Origin: Candidatus Jordarchaeales archaeon
Lineage (GTDB): Archaea > Asgardarchaeota > Jordiarchaeia > Jordiarchaeales > Freyrarchaeaceae
NCBI GenBank assembly: GCA_038889235.1
Contig: JAWAHN010000002.1
Location: forward strand, 168,288 to 232,287
Reading direction: 5' to 3'
Length of the DNA stretch: 64,000 bases
The position numbers were made by a program, and so were the translations under genes. Position 1 is the stretch's first letter, and each line of letters opens with the position of its first letter. The notes under the pieces are model-generated. The model was not told the origin of the DNA, made no database searches, and was given only the letters and a program-made list of their open reading frames with translations. This document shows positions 1-9,208 of this stretch, piece by piece.

Positions 1-1447
1 CCATCGCCTTGAACCCGCACGAGAACCCTTGACACGGACCCATACCCATCCTAGTTCTCCTACGCAGCGCGTCTAAAGTCAACCCCCACTCGTTTCTTAT
101 CACATACCTTAACTCGGCCTCCGTTACCGCTTCGCACAGGCATATGCTCGTGAGACGGCTTCTCTCTTTACTAGTCTCGGACAAGATGACGTTAGCCAGC
201 GTGCCCTGCCTTGAAACGAGGCGCCCAGCTGTGTGTGGTGATATGTTGTGTTTCGAGGCCAGTTCTTCCACGTTAACCTTTCCATCTGCTCCGGGTAGTG
301 GCTCCAAGTGAGTTCTACACTCAGCTTCGCAGCCAAGTTTTTCACAAACCAGATCTGTTATCTTTTCAGCCATAGCTCGGCATACTACCAGTTTTCCTCC
401 TTCGACACTTATCAACCCTTTAACTCCATCCCTTTCCTCGTGGTCGACCACTCTGAAGTTCCTAGTCACATCTCCCTCGGGTATCCACCACTGTGCAATT
501 AGAGGTCTAACCCCGCACATAACCCTGATTATACGTGCTTTCCTTATGGATGGGACGGCCATCTCCATGCTAGAAATTAGGTACTCTATTTCGTCGTACG
601 TCGCCTCAGCCTCGTCCGGGCTCGTAAATATGTCTAATGCAGTCGTGCCCAAAATAGATCCAGTCTCATGGGGGAAGAGGTATACCGTCCTACCATCTAA
701 TGCCTGGCATATTATCCCAAACCTCGTAATCCTCCTGTCAAAAATGACGTGTGCCCCCTTGTTGAGCCTCAATGTTTGTTTAATCCCAACCATCCTCGAA
801 ATCTCAGGAACCCACGCTCCCGCAGCGTTCACCACGATCTTACCTTTAACCTCATACTCCCTTCCAGTCATCCTGTCCTTTACCTTAACTCCATAAACTT
901 CCCCGCCCTTGCACAGTATGTCGATTACCTCTGTGTAAGTCCTTATTTCTGCTCCATGCTGCTTAGCTGAGAGAGCTGTAAGAATCGTCAGCCTGAACGG
1001 GTCAATGAACATCTCGTCAAAATAAGCTGCGAGGATTATGTTAGGGCTCAACTTGGGCTCAAGCTCTCTAGCTTCTTGAGGCGTCAGAACTAGAACTGGG
1101 CTTGCCTGCCTTTTCTCAGTCAGAGTGCCATATTTTTCGACGAAGCTCGCCTTTCGCTTTATTTCTTCCTCGGTCAATATCGCAGTTATTATGGGAGTCC
1201 TAAAGACTATGTGGCCTGCTATGCGTGAAAGCGTCACTACTTCCGACGTACACATCTCTGAGAATTCCGGCTCCTGAAGAACATACTTTGTTCCTCCACT
1301 AATCATGCCGGCACAAGCTCCTGTGGCTCCAGAAGCCAGGTCTCCTCTCTCAAAAAGAATGGTTTTGAAGCCCCGCATGGCACAGTCTCTCGCGACACTA
1401 GTACCCGTTGAGCCTCCACCAATAACTATGACGTCGTACTCGTCCAT
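1..1447 (-). CDS. glpA: Anaerobic glycerol-3-phosphate dehydrogenase, GlpA-like (partial)
   Basis: The frame is open from the start codon to the left edge of the window, so the C-terminus is missing. It should oxidise glycerol-3-phosphate to dihydroxyacetone phosphate with FAD. The N-terminus has the FAD-binding motif VIGGGSTGTSVARD, followed by a DAO-type oxidoreductase fold. Near the cut end lie a CLC pair and a PCQGFSC pair, the C-x-C and C-x4-C pattern of the BFD-like [2Fe-2S] domain found in GlpA proteins. The start at 1447 was chosen because GGTGG lies five bases upstream; an in-frame ATG four codons earlier has no ribosome binding site. It begins directly behind the FGGY kinase, consistent with a glycerol catabolic operon. 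Confidence 0.85.
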   Translation of the reverse strand, partial: MDEYDVIVIGGGSTGTSVARDCAMRGFKTILFERGDLASGATGACAGMISGGTKYVLQEPEFSEMCTSEVVTLSRIAGHIVFRTPIITAILTEEEIKRKASFVEKYGTLTEKRQASPVLVLTPQEARELEPKLSPNIILAAYFDEMFIDPFRLTILTALSAKQHGAEIRTYTEVIDILCKGGEVYGVKVKDRMTGREYEVKGKIVVNAAGAWVPEISRMVGIKQTLRLNKGAHVIFDRRITRFGIICQALDGRTVYLFPHETGSILGTTALDIFTSPDEAEATYDEIEYLISSMEMAVPSIRKARIIRVMCGVRPLIAQWWIPEGDVTRNFRVVDHEERDGVKGLISVEGGKLVVCRAMAEKITDLVCEKLGCEAECRTHLEPLPGADGKVNVEELASKHNISPHTAGRLVSRQGTLANVILSETSKERSRLTSICLCEAVTEAELRYVIRNEWGLTLDALRRRTRMGMGPCQGFSCGFKAM

Positions 1448-1469
1448 GAAAACCACCATTGAGCTAGCT

Positions 1470-2930
1470 TTACTTCGCAACCTCAGAATAACTAGATAGC
1501 AGAAGTTTCATAAAAACAGGATGCATCTCGTCGTATACCTTCTTGTTCTCCAACCTAGGCTCTCTTACCTCCACGAGTTTAACCATGGACTCAACAGCTT
1601 TTTCCAATGTCGGGAAAAGTTTAACGCCGATAGAGGCTAGTATGGCGGCTCCGAGCGCTCCAGCCTCCTCAACATGAGGGGCAACAACTCTCTTACCCGT
1701 TATATCTGCCTGTATCTGCCTCCAAAGCTTCGACCTAGCCCCTCCACCATCTACCCTTAATTCCTCAACTGTTATGCCCATCCCGGAGATCATCTCTAAA
1801 AGTCCCCTTATGCCAAACCCGTTACTCTCCATTATGGCTCTAACTATGTGTTTCCTGCTGTGGGCAAATGATAGGTTGTGGATAGACCCTTTGCCAAAGT
1901 TAAACAAAGGTATTATGATGAGCCCGTCTGATCCTGGGCTAACCGTTTCAGCTTCGTCTTCAAGTATGCTGTACGCGTCGACGCCGACATCCTCGGCCAC
2001 TCTTTTCTCTAAGTGGCCGAAGTTGTCGCGGAACCATCTGAGTATCCTTCCCGTTCCCGGAATAACTCCCTCCAGAACCCACTTTCCTTCTATAACGTGG
2101 GGTAGCGTAAAGAGTATGCCGAATGGATCGTATATGGGCTTATCCAAGAGTACATCGATGAAGGTGCCAGTGCCCGTAGTAACCTTAGCTATTCCATGCT
2201 TCACAGCTCCCACTCCGACACATGAACACTGCTGATCTCCACCACCCAGAACCACAGGGGTACCTGCTTTAAGCCCGGTCTCCTTAGAAGCCTCACTGGT
2301 CACTTCCCCAATTACTTTCCCCGAAGGGGAAACGTCAACCCACTTGTCTAAGGGGATACCTATCTCATCAGCTAACTTCTCATCCCAAGTGAGCTTTTCA
2401 ACGTCAAATGGACCGTAGAAAGCGTTCGAAAAGTCCGACACAAAGGACCCTGCTAACTTGAAGTAGAAGTAGGAGTCAACGAACGAAAACTTGAAAGTTT
2501 CTTCGAATACAAATGGCAGATTATCCCTTATCCAAAGGACTTTTTTCAGACTCTCTCTTTGTCCTATTCTATCTTTCAACTTTTGTGCTGATTGCGAGGT
2601 ACGAGCATCCATCCATGTAATCGCCCTATATAATGGCTTACCATTCCTATCTACAGGGAAAACTGTTGCTCTTTGTGTGCAAACACTAACAGCAGTCACA
2701 TCAGCCGGAGAGACACGCGCATTCTTTAATGCGATCTGTATAGCCCTGCAAGCGGCATTCCACCATTTCTCTGGAACCTGCTCAGCCTGTCCTGGAAGCT
2801 CCGAAATTGTAGGATACTCCTCGTAACTGCCCCCTAGAATGAAACCATTAAGGTTAAATAGCAATGCGCGAACACCCGTAGTTCCTACATCAAAAACCCC
2901 TATTACCTCTCCCTTCCTTTCCAAACCCAC
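1470..2930 (-). CDS. FGGY-family carbohydrate kinase, probably glycerol kinase
   Basis: This is a 486-residue sugar/polyol kinase of usual FGGY length. The N-terminal phosphate-binding motif DVGTTGVRALLF is visible, as are the substrate-side stretch QRATVFPVDRNGKPLYRAITW and the C-terminal adenosine-site motif VDGGGARSKLWRQIQAD. The GTG start has AGGTGAG just upstream. The next gene downstream is a GlpA-like glycerol-3-phosphate dehydrogenase, which makes glycerol the most likely substrate. That is inference from context: xylulose or another polyol cannot be excluded, because some substrate-site residues differ from bacterial GlpK. A TATA-like TTATAAAT lies about 55 bases upstream of the start. 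Confidence 0.85.
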   Translation of the reverse strand: MGLERKGEVIGVFDVGTTGVRALLFNLNGFILGGSYEEYPTISELPGQAEQVPEKWWNAACRAIQIALKNARVSPADVTAVSVCTQRATVFPVDRNGKPLYRAITWMDARTSQSAQKLKDRIGQRESLKKVLWIRDNLPFVFEETFKFSFVDSYFYFKLAGSFVSDFSNAFYGPFDVEKLTWDEKLADEIGIPLDKWVDVSPSGKVIGEVTSEASKETGLKAGTPVVLGGGDQQCSCVGVGAVKHGIAKVTTGTGTFIDVLLDKPIYDPFGILFTLPHVIEGKWVLEGVIPGTGRILRWFRDNFGHLEKRVAEDVGVDAYSILEDEAETVSPGSDGLIIIPLFNFGKGSIHNLSFAHSRKHIVRAIMESNGFGIRGLLEMISGMGITVEELRVDGGGARSKLWRQIQADITGKRVVAPHVEEAGALGAAILASIGVKLFPTLEKAVESMVKLVEVREPRLENKKVYDEMHPVFMKLLLSSYSEVAK

Positions 2931-3243
2931 TTCTCACCTGCGCCACATAACGTAGTAACCTTTCCTTATCTGTGCTCTCATTTATAACACTTTCTCAATA
3001 CTTTCAAAGAAATTTTAGGTGTCGTCTCTAAGGAAAAGGAGAACTTACGCGTTTCAAAGGTTTCTCACTTGCTAGCAGGTTTTTGGACGTGCCGGAGTTC
3101 TCCACTACCCTCGGTGGCTTACGCAGCTAAGCGAAGCATTAATCTTATCTTATCTAATTTTCCGGAGGTTTGCTTCCTCAAAGAGTTTAAAATGGATGTT
3201 TGATGTTAGATTCTTCGTAGAAATGAACGGTGGTTGACCTTCA
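2931..3243. other. Intergenic region between divergent genes
   Basis: This is the divergent promoter region of the FGGY kinase and the M42 peptidase. On the minus strand a TTATAAAT box near 2985 fits the kinase. On the plus strand an AGTTTAAAAT box near 3185 fits the peptidase. The plus strand carries about 75 open codons through the middle, but without a credible start or ribosome binding site, so I do not call a gene. No RNA gene was recognised. Confidence 0.5.
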
Positions 3244-4284
3244 TTGATGGACACGCTCTCCCTGCTCAAGAGACTTCTCTCTGTCCCCAGTGTCTCTGGT
3301 TTTGAAGATGAGTTCTCGGAGGTCATTGCCTCTCTTATAGAGAACTTTGTTGACGAACTAGAAGTAGACAGGGTGGGAAATGTCATAGCAAAAGTTGGCG
3401 GAGAAGGCAAGGAAAGAGTTTTAGTGGATGCACACATGGACGAAGTTGGGTTGATAGTTAAAGCCATAGACGAAAACGGCTTCATTCGTTTCACAACTCT
3501 TGGAGGAATAGATAACCGGATTCTTCCTGCTCAGAGAGTTGTCATACACACCTCGAAAGGAATGGTCAAGGGAGTTATCGCTGCAATCCCTCCACACTTT
3601 ACGTCTGAGAAGGAACGCGAAAGAGTGCTCAGTGTCGACGAACTCTTCATAGATATTGGTGCGTCGAGCATGGAAGAAGTACGTGAATCGGGCGTCCGCA
3701 TTTCAGACCCGATATCTTTTGACTGTGATTTGGAGAAGCTCGTTGGAGGGCGCATCTGTGGTCGTGGCTTTGACAACAAACTAGGATGCGTTGTAGCAGT
3801 GAGAGCCCTCCACGAACTGCACGAGCAAGAGACTACTCCCAACGCTGAATTGTACTTTTCCTTCAGCGTGGAGGAAGAGAGAGGTCTCAGAGGAGCAAAA
3901 CCAGCTGCTTTTAGAGTGAACCCTACACTTGCCATACCTCTCGATACGACTGGAGCAGCTGACTATCCAGGTGTTAAGCCATTCATCTCTACGGTCGTGT
4001 TAGGGAAGGGTCCTGTAATAAGAGCTGCGGACAGAGCTTTTATCGCAGACCGTTCACTGAAAGAATTTCTGATAAGAGTGGCTGAAGAAAACAAGATTCC
4101 CTACCAAGTCGGAGTGGTTATGGGAACCACAAACGCGACAGCAATACAACTCGCGAGGGAAGGCGTGGCAACCTGCCCGCTCTGTGTGCCTGTCCGTTAC
4201 GCTCACTCTCCCGTTGAAGTAGCAGATCTCTCAGACATAGAAAATACCATAAAATTGCTCGTTAAGGCATTAATTTCGATATAA
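3244..4284 (+). CDS. M42 family metallo-aminopeptidase
   Basis: This is a cytosolic di-metal aminopeptidase/deblocking enzyme of the M42 (TET/CelM-like) family, 346 residues, full length. The metal ligands and catalytic residues of the family are all visible in order: DAHMDEVG, RGFDNKLG, the SVEEERGLRGAK Glu pair, the LDTTGAADYPG Asp and the C-terminal VRYAHSPVEV His. Members usually assemble into dodecameric tetrahedra that trim small peptides. The annotated start is TTG with an adjoining in-frame ATG one codon later; either is possible. It stands alone, divergent from the glycerol genes. Confidence 0.92.
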   Translation: MMDTLSLLKRLLSVPSVSGFEDEFSEVIASLIENFVDELEVDRVGNVIAKVGGEGKERVLVDAHMDEVGLIVKAIDENGFIRFTTLGGIDNRILPAQRVVIHTSKGMVKGVIAAIPPHFTSEKERERVLSVDELFIDIGASSMEEVRESGVRISDPISFDCDLEKLVGGRICGRGFDNKLGCVVAVRALHELHEQETTPNAELYFSFSVEEERGLRGAKPAAFRVNPTLAIPLDTTGAADYPGVKPFISTVVLGKGPVIRAADRAFIADRSLKEFLIRVAEENKIPYQVGVVMGTTNATAIQLAREGVATCPLCVPVRYAHSPVEVADLSDIENTIKLLVKALISI

Positions 4285-4488
4285 CATTACCTCTCATTTT
4301 AAAGAAAAATCACCATTTTTACTCAATTGTTTACTATTTTTCAGGTTTGTTGTTCAAGATTTTACGGTCTTATTCCAGTAAATTTAAAAATAATTCCGTA
4401 ATTTATTATATTAGTCCTCCTCTAGTTGTTGTGATGCGAGATTTCGTCATCGAAATATTTTCGCTTTAAAAATTGTAAGGTGTTGCAC

Positions 4489-5019
4489 TTGAGCCAGGCA
4501 AAATACATTTTTAAAATAGTTGTCGTGGGGGATGGTGCGGTAGGAAAAACCAGTCTAATTAAGCGTTATACTGAGGAGTCCTTTCAATCGGATTACATAA
4601 TGACCATTGGAGCAAATTTTGCTGTTAAGAACGTTGAAGTTGATGGAATCTTAATAAAGCTTCAAATATGGGACTTGGCTGGGCAGCCTCACTTTAAGGA
4701 GGTGCGCTCCTCATTCTATAAAGGAGCTGTAGGAGTCATGTATGTCTTTGACGTTTGCCGCCCAGAAAGTTGTGTTAACCTGTTAAACTGGAAAGAGGAA
4801 CTCGTAAAGGTGTGCGGAGAGGTTCCAGGCGTCCTCCTTGCTAACAAAATAGATTTAGAAGAGCATCGGAAAGTCACTGTTGATATGGGAAAAGAGCTCG
4901 CCGCACGTCTTGGCGGGATCCCCTACTTTGAAACAAGCGCCCTAACAGGTGCTGGAGTGAGGGAAGCCTTCCAAAAAATTGCGGAACTCGCATACGAAGC
5001 GGTGACGAAGAAGAAATGA
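4489..5019 (+). CDS. Rab/Ras-like small GTPase
   Basis: A 176-residue single-domain GTPase of eukaryote-like Rab/Ras type. G1 is GDGAVGKT (residues 14-21), the G2 Thr sits in MTIGANF, G3 is WDLAGQ, G4 is NKID and G5 is ETSAL. The G3 motif has Leu-Ala where eukaryotic Rabs have Thr-Ala, but keeps the Gln used for hydrolysis. The tail ends in lysines without cysteines, so there is no prenylation site. The TTG start at 4489 was chosen because AAGGTG lies six bases upstream; an in-frame GTG nine bases earlier overlaps that motif. The substrate is GTP; its regulators may be the longin and roadblock proteins in this window (inference). Confidence 0.93.
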   Translation: MSQAKYIFKIVVVGDGAVGKTSLIKRYTEESFQSDYIMTIGANFAVKNVEVDGILIKLQIWDLAGQPHFKEVRSSFYKGAVGVMYVFDVCRPESCVNLLNWKEELVKVCGEVPGVLLANKIDLEEHRKVTVDMGKELAARLGGIPYFETSALTGAGVREAFQKIAELAYEAVTKKK

Positions 5020-5039
5020 TGTTAAAAATTTGCCTCCTC

Positions 5040-6221
5040 TTAGGATGAATGCTTCTTCATTTTCTCAACGACGTCTCTCAAGTCGTCTAAGAACTCTAAG
5101 ACATGCCTTTTCTTCACGTGCGGCATCACGACCACTCTTAAAAACTCTGGGAATTTTCCCAGAGCCCAACCCCTTTTCCTTAACTCTATGTCTAGGTCGC
5201 ATACGTCGATAACCTGCGACAAAACGCCCACTATGTTCATTGTGGGTTTCACCGGAATCTTCAATCCGTCTATTTCTTCAATCCCCTGCTCCAGCAGTTT
5301 TGTGTTTTTCATGCACCTCGTAACTATTTTCACGTAACCCTCAATCCCCAAATGTTTAAGTAAAGCCCATGTTGCAATGACGGCTGCCCCTGAACGTGTT
5401 CCCAACAATATCGGATGATTGTATTTTCCCCCTGCTAGGTATGGTATTTCAAAACTATTTTCGTTGAAAAGTCTTTCATCCCGAAGCAGTAGACCTCCTG
5501 CAGGTATGGGAGCCATTCCCATTTTGTGCGGATCCACAGTCATCGAACAAACTCCTTCATTTCTGAAGTCGTAGCTTGGAACTCTGAAGCCTGCTCTCTC
5601 CAAGAAGGGTAAAACAAACCCACCGAACGCTGCGTCGACGTGCAGGTATATTCCCTTGTCCTCAGCTATGTCGGAAAGAGCGTCTATCGGGTCGACTACA
5701 CCTAGAGCGGTTGTCCCGGCTATGCCAACTAAGGCAAATGTGTCTTTTGTTATTTTATCTTGCACGTCATCGACGTCAACACGGTATTCCTCGTCAAGTC
5801 TAGCTTTAATCAGTTTTAAGTCAAGCAAGTCTGCCGCTTTTTCAAAGGACGCGTGAGCTGACTCTGGAACTATAATTGTCCTGCCACTCTTACCCTCTCT
5901 TCGTGAAATATTTCTGGCTATTCGAATCGCGGATATATTGGCTTCCGTTCCTCCACTTGTTATTATTCCCGCGGCATCGGGATTTCCTAGAAGCTCTCCT
6001 AACATGCCGATAACTTCTTTTTCCAGCTGAAAGGTTGCAGGGAAAAGCCCTGGGTCGCCCAGATTTTTCTCGATGTACTTGAAAAATATTTTCCTTGCTA
6101 GCGGATGCGGGGAAGTACACATGCTTCCCAATATTCTTCCGGAACGGTAATTCATATCCGATGCTAATCTTTCCTCTAGTTCTCTTAAAACCTCCTTGGC
6201 GCTTATCCCTTTCAGTTCCAT
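5040..6221 (-). CDS. mfnA: Archaeal aspartate/tyrosine decarboxylase (MfnA family)
   Basis: A 393-residue PLP-dependent group II decarboxylase of the archaeal MfnA family. The PLP site is visible: HVDAAFGG with Asp196, and the Schiff-base lysine Lys233 in VDPHKMGMAP. Family members decarboxylate tyrosine (to tyramine, for methanofuran) or aspartate (to beta-alanine, for CoA). It is the last gene of a run with ketopantoate reductase, phosphopantothenate synthetase and pantoate kinase, so aspartate 1-decarboxylase activity is the likelier role here (inference from context). The start lies a few bases after the reductase stop. Confidence 0.9.
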   Translation of the reverse strand: MELKGISAKEVLRELEERLASDMNYRSGRILGSMCTSPHPLARKIFFKYIEKNLGDPGLFPATFQLEKEVIGMLGELLGNPDAAGIITSGGTEANISAIRIARNISRREGKSGRTIIVPESAHASFEKAADLLDLKLIKARLDEEYRVDVDDVQDKITKDTFALVGIAGTTALGVVDPIDALSDIAEDKGIYLHVDAAFGGFVLPFLERAGFRVPSYDFRNEGVCSMTVDPHKMGMAPIPAGGLLLRDERLFNENSFEIPYLAGGKYNHPILLGTRSGAAVIATWALLKHLGIEGYVKIVTRCMKNTKLLEQGIEEIDGLKIPVKPTMNIVGVLSQVIDVCDLDIELRKRGWALGKFPEFLRVVVMPHVKKRHVLEFLDDLRDVVEKMKKHSS

Positions 6222-6227
6222 CGGCTA

Positions 6228-7148
6228 TCACGCCTTTCTCGCAAACTTCGCTTCTAACGTTTTAACTATCGCGGTAACTGTAAAGTTTATCGGTGTTTTC
6301 ACTCCATATTTTTCCCCATAAACTACTATCGCACCATTTATGTAGTCTATCTCTGTTCTCTTTCCTTTCTCCAGATCCTGAAGCATGGAGTTTTTGTTCC
6401 TAGCAGTCATTCTTGCAATCTTAACTGCTTTTTCGAAAGGTTTCTCCAAGAAGCGAATGCCGTGTTTAGTCGCAACCTCTTCTCCTTCAGAGATTATTTT
6501 TTTCATAACTTCTAAAAGAAGCTTGTTTTCAACTATTTCTCCGTTCCTAAGGCCAGTTATAGCCCCAAGGGGATTTATCCCGGCGTTAACGAGCACCTTT
6601 CCCCAAACTTCCCTTTCGATGTTGTTTGTAAACGCGGCGTTAAAACCCGCCATTCTAAGGAGCTCAACAACTTTCTCTGCTCCTTCAGGGGGCGGGCCGA
6701 ATGGTGGCCCTATGAAGCTTTCTCCTCTCCCAGTGTGTCTCACAACTCCCGGCTCTATGAGTTGAGCCCCCTCAGAAGTTATCCCTCGCAAGATGTTTTT
6801 CTCCCCTAAAACCTCAGCCGCCTCTTTCTCTGTGCCTAAACCATTTTGCATGCAAACAACTATGCTGTCTTTCCTCATCAAATGTTTAGCATCTGCAGCG
6901 GCGTTTTTAGTGTCATAGGCTTTAACGGTCAGAAAAACCACGTCCACTTTACCAACATCTAAAACATTGGTGAATGCTTCAACTTTAACCGTAAATGTTT
7001 CCCTTTCTCCCTCTATCCGCAACCCATTGTTTCTTATCGCTTTCACGTGTTTTTCTCGACCAATTAATACTACGTCTACGCCGGACTTTGCCAGCATTCC
7101 TCCGAAAAGGCTCCCTATAGCTCCTGCGCCTAGAACGGCGATTTTCAA
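6228..7148 (-). CDS. panE: 2-dehydropantoate 2-reductase (ketopantoate reductase)
   Basis: This 306-residue enzyme should reduce 2-dehydropantoate to pantoate with NAD(P)H, the second step of pantothenate synthesis. The N-terminal Rossmann motif GAGAIGSLFGG begins at residue 7. The mid-protein stretch VWGKVLVNAGINPLGAITG matches the conserved KPR catalytic/substrate segment with its Lys and Asn. The TTG start has GGGATGTGAT immediately upstream. It sits between the phosphopantothenate synthetase and decarboxylase genes in a CoA-precursor run on the same strand. Confidence 0.92.
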   Translation of the reverse strand: MKIAVLGAGAIGSLFGGMLAKSGVDVVLIGREKHVKAIRNNGLRIEGERETFTVKVEAFTNVLDVGKVDVVFLTVKAYDTKNAAADAKHLMRKDSIVVCMQNGLGTEKEAAEVLGEKNILRGITSEGAQLIEPGVVRHTGRGESFIGPPFGPPPEGAEKVVELLRMAGFNAAFTNNIEREVWGKVLVNAGINPLGAITGLRNGEIVENKLLLEVMKKIISEGEEVATKHGIRFLEKPFEKAVKIARMTARNKNSMLQDLEKGKRTEIDYINGAIVVYGEKYGVKTPINFTVTAIVKTLEAKFARKA

Positions 7149-7216
7149 ATCACATCCCCAAAGGGGGAGAAGGGCGTTTCTCTAAAATATTTAACCACTT
7201 TGGCCAAAGTTTTAGG

Positions 7217-8026
7217 CTAGTCTGGATTTTCCAAGTACACTTCCGTAGACTCGGGTATTGTTCCCCCGGACTCCGCTATTGCTGTTAGTCTATCCCTTAT
7301 TATCTTCAATACTTCCGCCAAAACTTTTCTGTTGTCGTATTCTTTCAGAATTTTTTCCAGTTGCTCTCTTGAGAGCTTTTTAAGTCTTCTTACCTCATTC
7401 ACCAACAATGGCATGCATCTGACTATATTGTCGACTATTGTTATGTTTGCGTATTGTGCCGTCCTGCTGAGTGGGTTTAAATCTATTGCGATAACTGTTT
7501 TCCCCAGTCTTCTAAGTGCTTGCGTTCTGTCGCCATCCTCTATTGGGACCAAAACCACGTCTGCTATTAGTATACCTCTTCTGTCGACCACTCTTCTAAC
7601 GCTTGATATTTCGGGAATTTCCCCATCAGCGGTTTCACCTACACCCAGAACTTCTTTTGCTCCTGCCTCTTCAAGAACCCTCTTTATAGCGTTAAGCCTT
7701 TCCGGGCTCCTGTAAAAAAGGTTTACCTCTATTTTTGCGTTGACTTCTTCAGCAAGTTCTACGACTTCTCTCGGGGAAAGGGCTGCCAGGTTGCCGTTAA
7801 CGCTTATCACGGGGTATTTTGCTAATAGTAGTGCTGCTGCCGCGGCGCGTATTGCTTCCATGGCTGGGGGTTGTGTTTTCTCACCGAGTAAGTAGTCGAA
7901 AGCCTCTCCCCTGCCATGGGCTATTAGGCCTGCTTTAGCTACTATATTGTTTTCCATACCGTGTATGATTTTGTGCCTTATTCTTAGGGATTCGGCTCTG
8001 GGGTGTCCTGGGGGTATTTCATCCAT
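7217..8026 (-). CDS. 4-phosphopantoate--beta-alanine ligase (phosphopantothenate synthetase)
   Basis: The archaeal enzyme that joins 4-phosphopantoate to beta-alanine using ATP, replacing bacterial pantothenate synthetase. The 269-residue protein opens with the family signature [17 protein letters not shown] and contains [30 protein letters not shown] and the nucleotide-side [12 protein letters not shown] segment. The ATG start has GGGAAAGGAG a few bases upstream. It lies just downstream of pantoate kinase, its pathway predecessor, so the two steps are encoded side by side. Confidence 0.93.
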   Translation of the reverse strand: MDEIPPGHPRAESLRIRHKIIHGMENNIVAKAGLIAHGRGEAFDYLLGEKTQPPAMEAIRAAAAALLLAKYPVISVNGNLAALSPREVVELAEEVNAKIEVNLFYRSPERLNAIKRVLEEAGAKEVLGVGETADGEIPEISSVRRVVDRRGILIADVVLVPIEDGDRTQALRRLGKTVIAIDLNPLSRTAQYANITIVDNIVRCMPLLVNEVRRLKKLSREQLEKILKEYDNRKVLAEVLKIIRDRLTAIAESGGTIPESTEVYLENPD

Positions 8027-8050
8027 GTTCTCCTTTCCCCTTTTTTTAAT

Positions 8051-8992
8051 TTATAGCAGTCTTGCTCCCCTAAAATCAATCTTGCATATTTCAACAAAAC
8101 CTTTGGGCATACATTCCTTGATTATTTTGTAAGCTTTTTTTGCATATTTACGGGTGGTGACGCAGAAAACGCTTTCTCCGAGCATTATCATGCCGCAGTA
8201 TTTGAATCCAGCTTTTTCAAGTTCAGAAACGGTTTCTTCCACTTTCTTTGTTGCTAATCCCGAACTTGCTGTGAACTCTTTCGCGAGTAACGCCATTTTC
8301 TCTACAGTGGCGTCTTTGAGCAGCTCGTCCACTAACTTTTCTCCCGCTTCATTTATTTTCTCTCTTTTACCCTTATGCGAGATTACACTTTTCGTCTCTA
8401 TTCCTCCTGTTGAACCACAGACTACGACATAGTTTTCCGGGACCGGTATATTATCCACGACACCGTATCCTGGCGCCCCCTCCTTAACCCTTATTTCGAC
8501 TCCGCCGATGTTTTGTGCCGTAACGTCTCCCAACCCGGTGAGATTCTCGATCTCCACTAAGTGCGCTATTTGGCCCACTCTATTTTTTGTTAAACCGAGT
8601 TTTAGTGCGTCATTAAGTGCGAGAGCTGTACTGAAAGCAGCAGCACCGCTGGAACCAAAACCCGCATATACGGGAACTTCGACGCTTTGCATTATAGTGA
8701 CAGCGTAATTTTGCGAGTATTTCTCATTTGCTAGTCTTATCATTTTTTCTGCAGCGCTTCTAGTAACTTTTGGGTCCTCTATATGGGGTTCAACAAGTAT
8801 CTTAACAGAGTTTTCTTCGGCAACCTCAACTTTAACCGTCGAGATAACTCCTCTGTCTAGGCACATGCCAGCTCCTCTAGAGCCTTTTTCTAACGGGTTT
8901 TTTGCTTCGTCGCGTATCTGAAAAAAGCATGTGATATGTGCCGGACAGAACGCCTTTGAAGTAGTCGTCAACTTGAGAACCTTCCCTTCCAT
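8051..8992 (-). CDS. Pantoate kinase (GHMP superfamily)
   Basis: This enzyme phosphorylates pantoate to 4-phosphopantoate in the archaeal CoA route. The 313-residue protein has the GHMP nucleotide loop YAGFGSSGAAAFSTALAL, an N-terminal SKAFCPAHITCFFQ segment typical of pantoate kinases, and the C-terminal GMIMLGESVF motif. I prefer the ATG at 8992 over the GTG one codon upstream. It is the first gene of the CoA run. A TATA-like box about 30 bases upstream implies a nearly leaderless transcript. Confidence 0.92.
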   Translation of the reverse strand: MEGKVLKLTTTSKAFCPAHITCFFQIRDEAKNPLEKGSRGAGMCLDRGVISTVKVEVAEENSVKILVEPHIEDPKVTRSAAEKMIRLANEKYSQNYAVTIMQSVEVPVYAGFGSSGAAAFSTALALNDALKLGLTKNRVGQIAHLVEIENLTGLGDVTAQNIGGVEIRVKEGAPGYGVVDNIPVPENYVVVCGSTGGIETKSVISHKGKREKINEAGEKLVDELLKDATVEKMALLAKEFTASSGLATKKVEETVSELEKAGFKYCGMIMLGESVFCVTTRKYAKKAYKIIKECMPKGFVEICKIDFRGARLL

Positions 8993-9018
8993 CACTCTTC
9001 AGCTAAAAATGCGCCACG

Positions 9019-9031
9019 TAAAAATATAAAA
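9019..9031 (-). promoter_or_regulatory. TATA-like box of the CoA-precursor run
   Basis: Read on the minus strand the sequence is TTTTATATTTTTA, an A/T box in a GC-richer surround, placed about 25-30 bases before the pantoate kinase start. This spacing would start transcription almost at the initiation codon. It is the only obvious box upstream of the four CoA genes. Confidence 0.5.
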
Positions 9032-9208
9032 GATTTTTTTCCGAGAATTATCATTTCACATTCACTTTGAACACATCCCCCCATCAAAAGCTTCCTTTTA
9101 AGGGAATATAAAACCTCATTCATCGTACAACTATGTTTCTTTAATCTCATCCTTCTATCTCGAAAAAGAATAACTTTCGTTACTGTGCCTTCGCTAAGGG
9201 TGTTGTGG

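Noticed and set aside
308-970. Plus-strand open frames over glpA
   Set aside because: They are shadows of the minus-strand gene: no family signal, no ribosome binding sites, and the minus frame carries clear FAD and iron-sulphur motifs.
1-1447. Absence of one continuous long frame ending in a stop suggested a broken glpA
   Set aside because: Translating the minus strand shows an uninterrupted frame that simply leaves the window at base 1; the gene is truncated by the window, not broken.
2985-3213. About 75 open codons on the plus strand between the kinase and M42 peptidase
   Set aside because: There is no usable start codon with a ribosome binding site, the translation has no domain-like pattern, and it spans the promoter boxes of both flanking genes.
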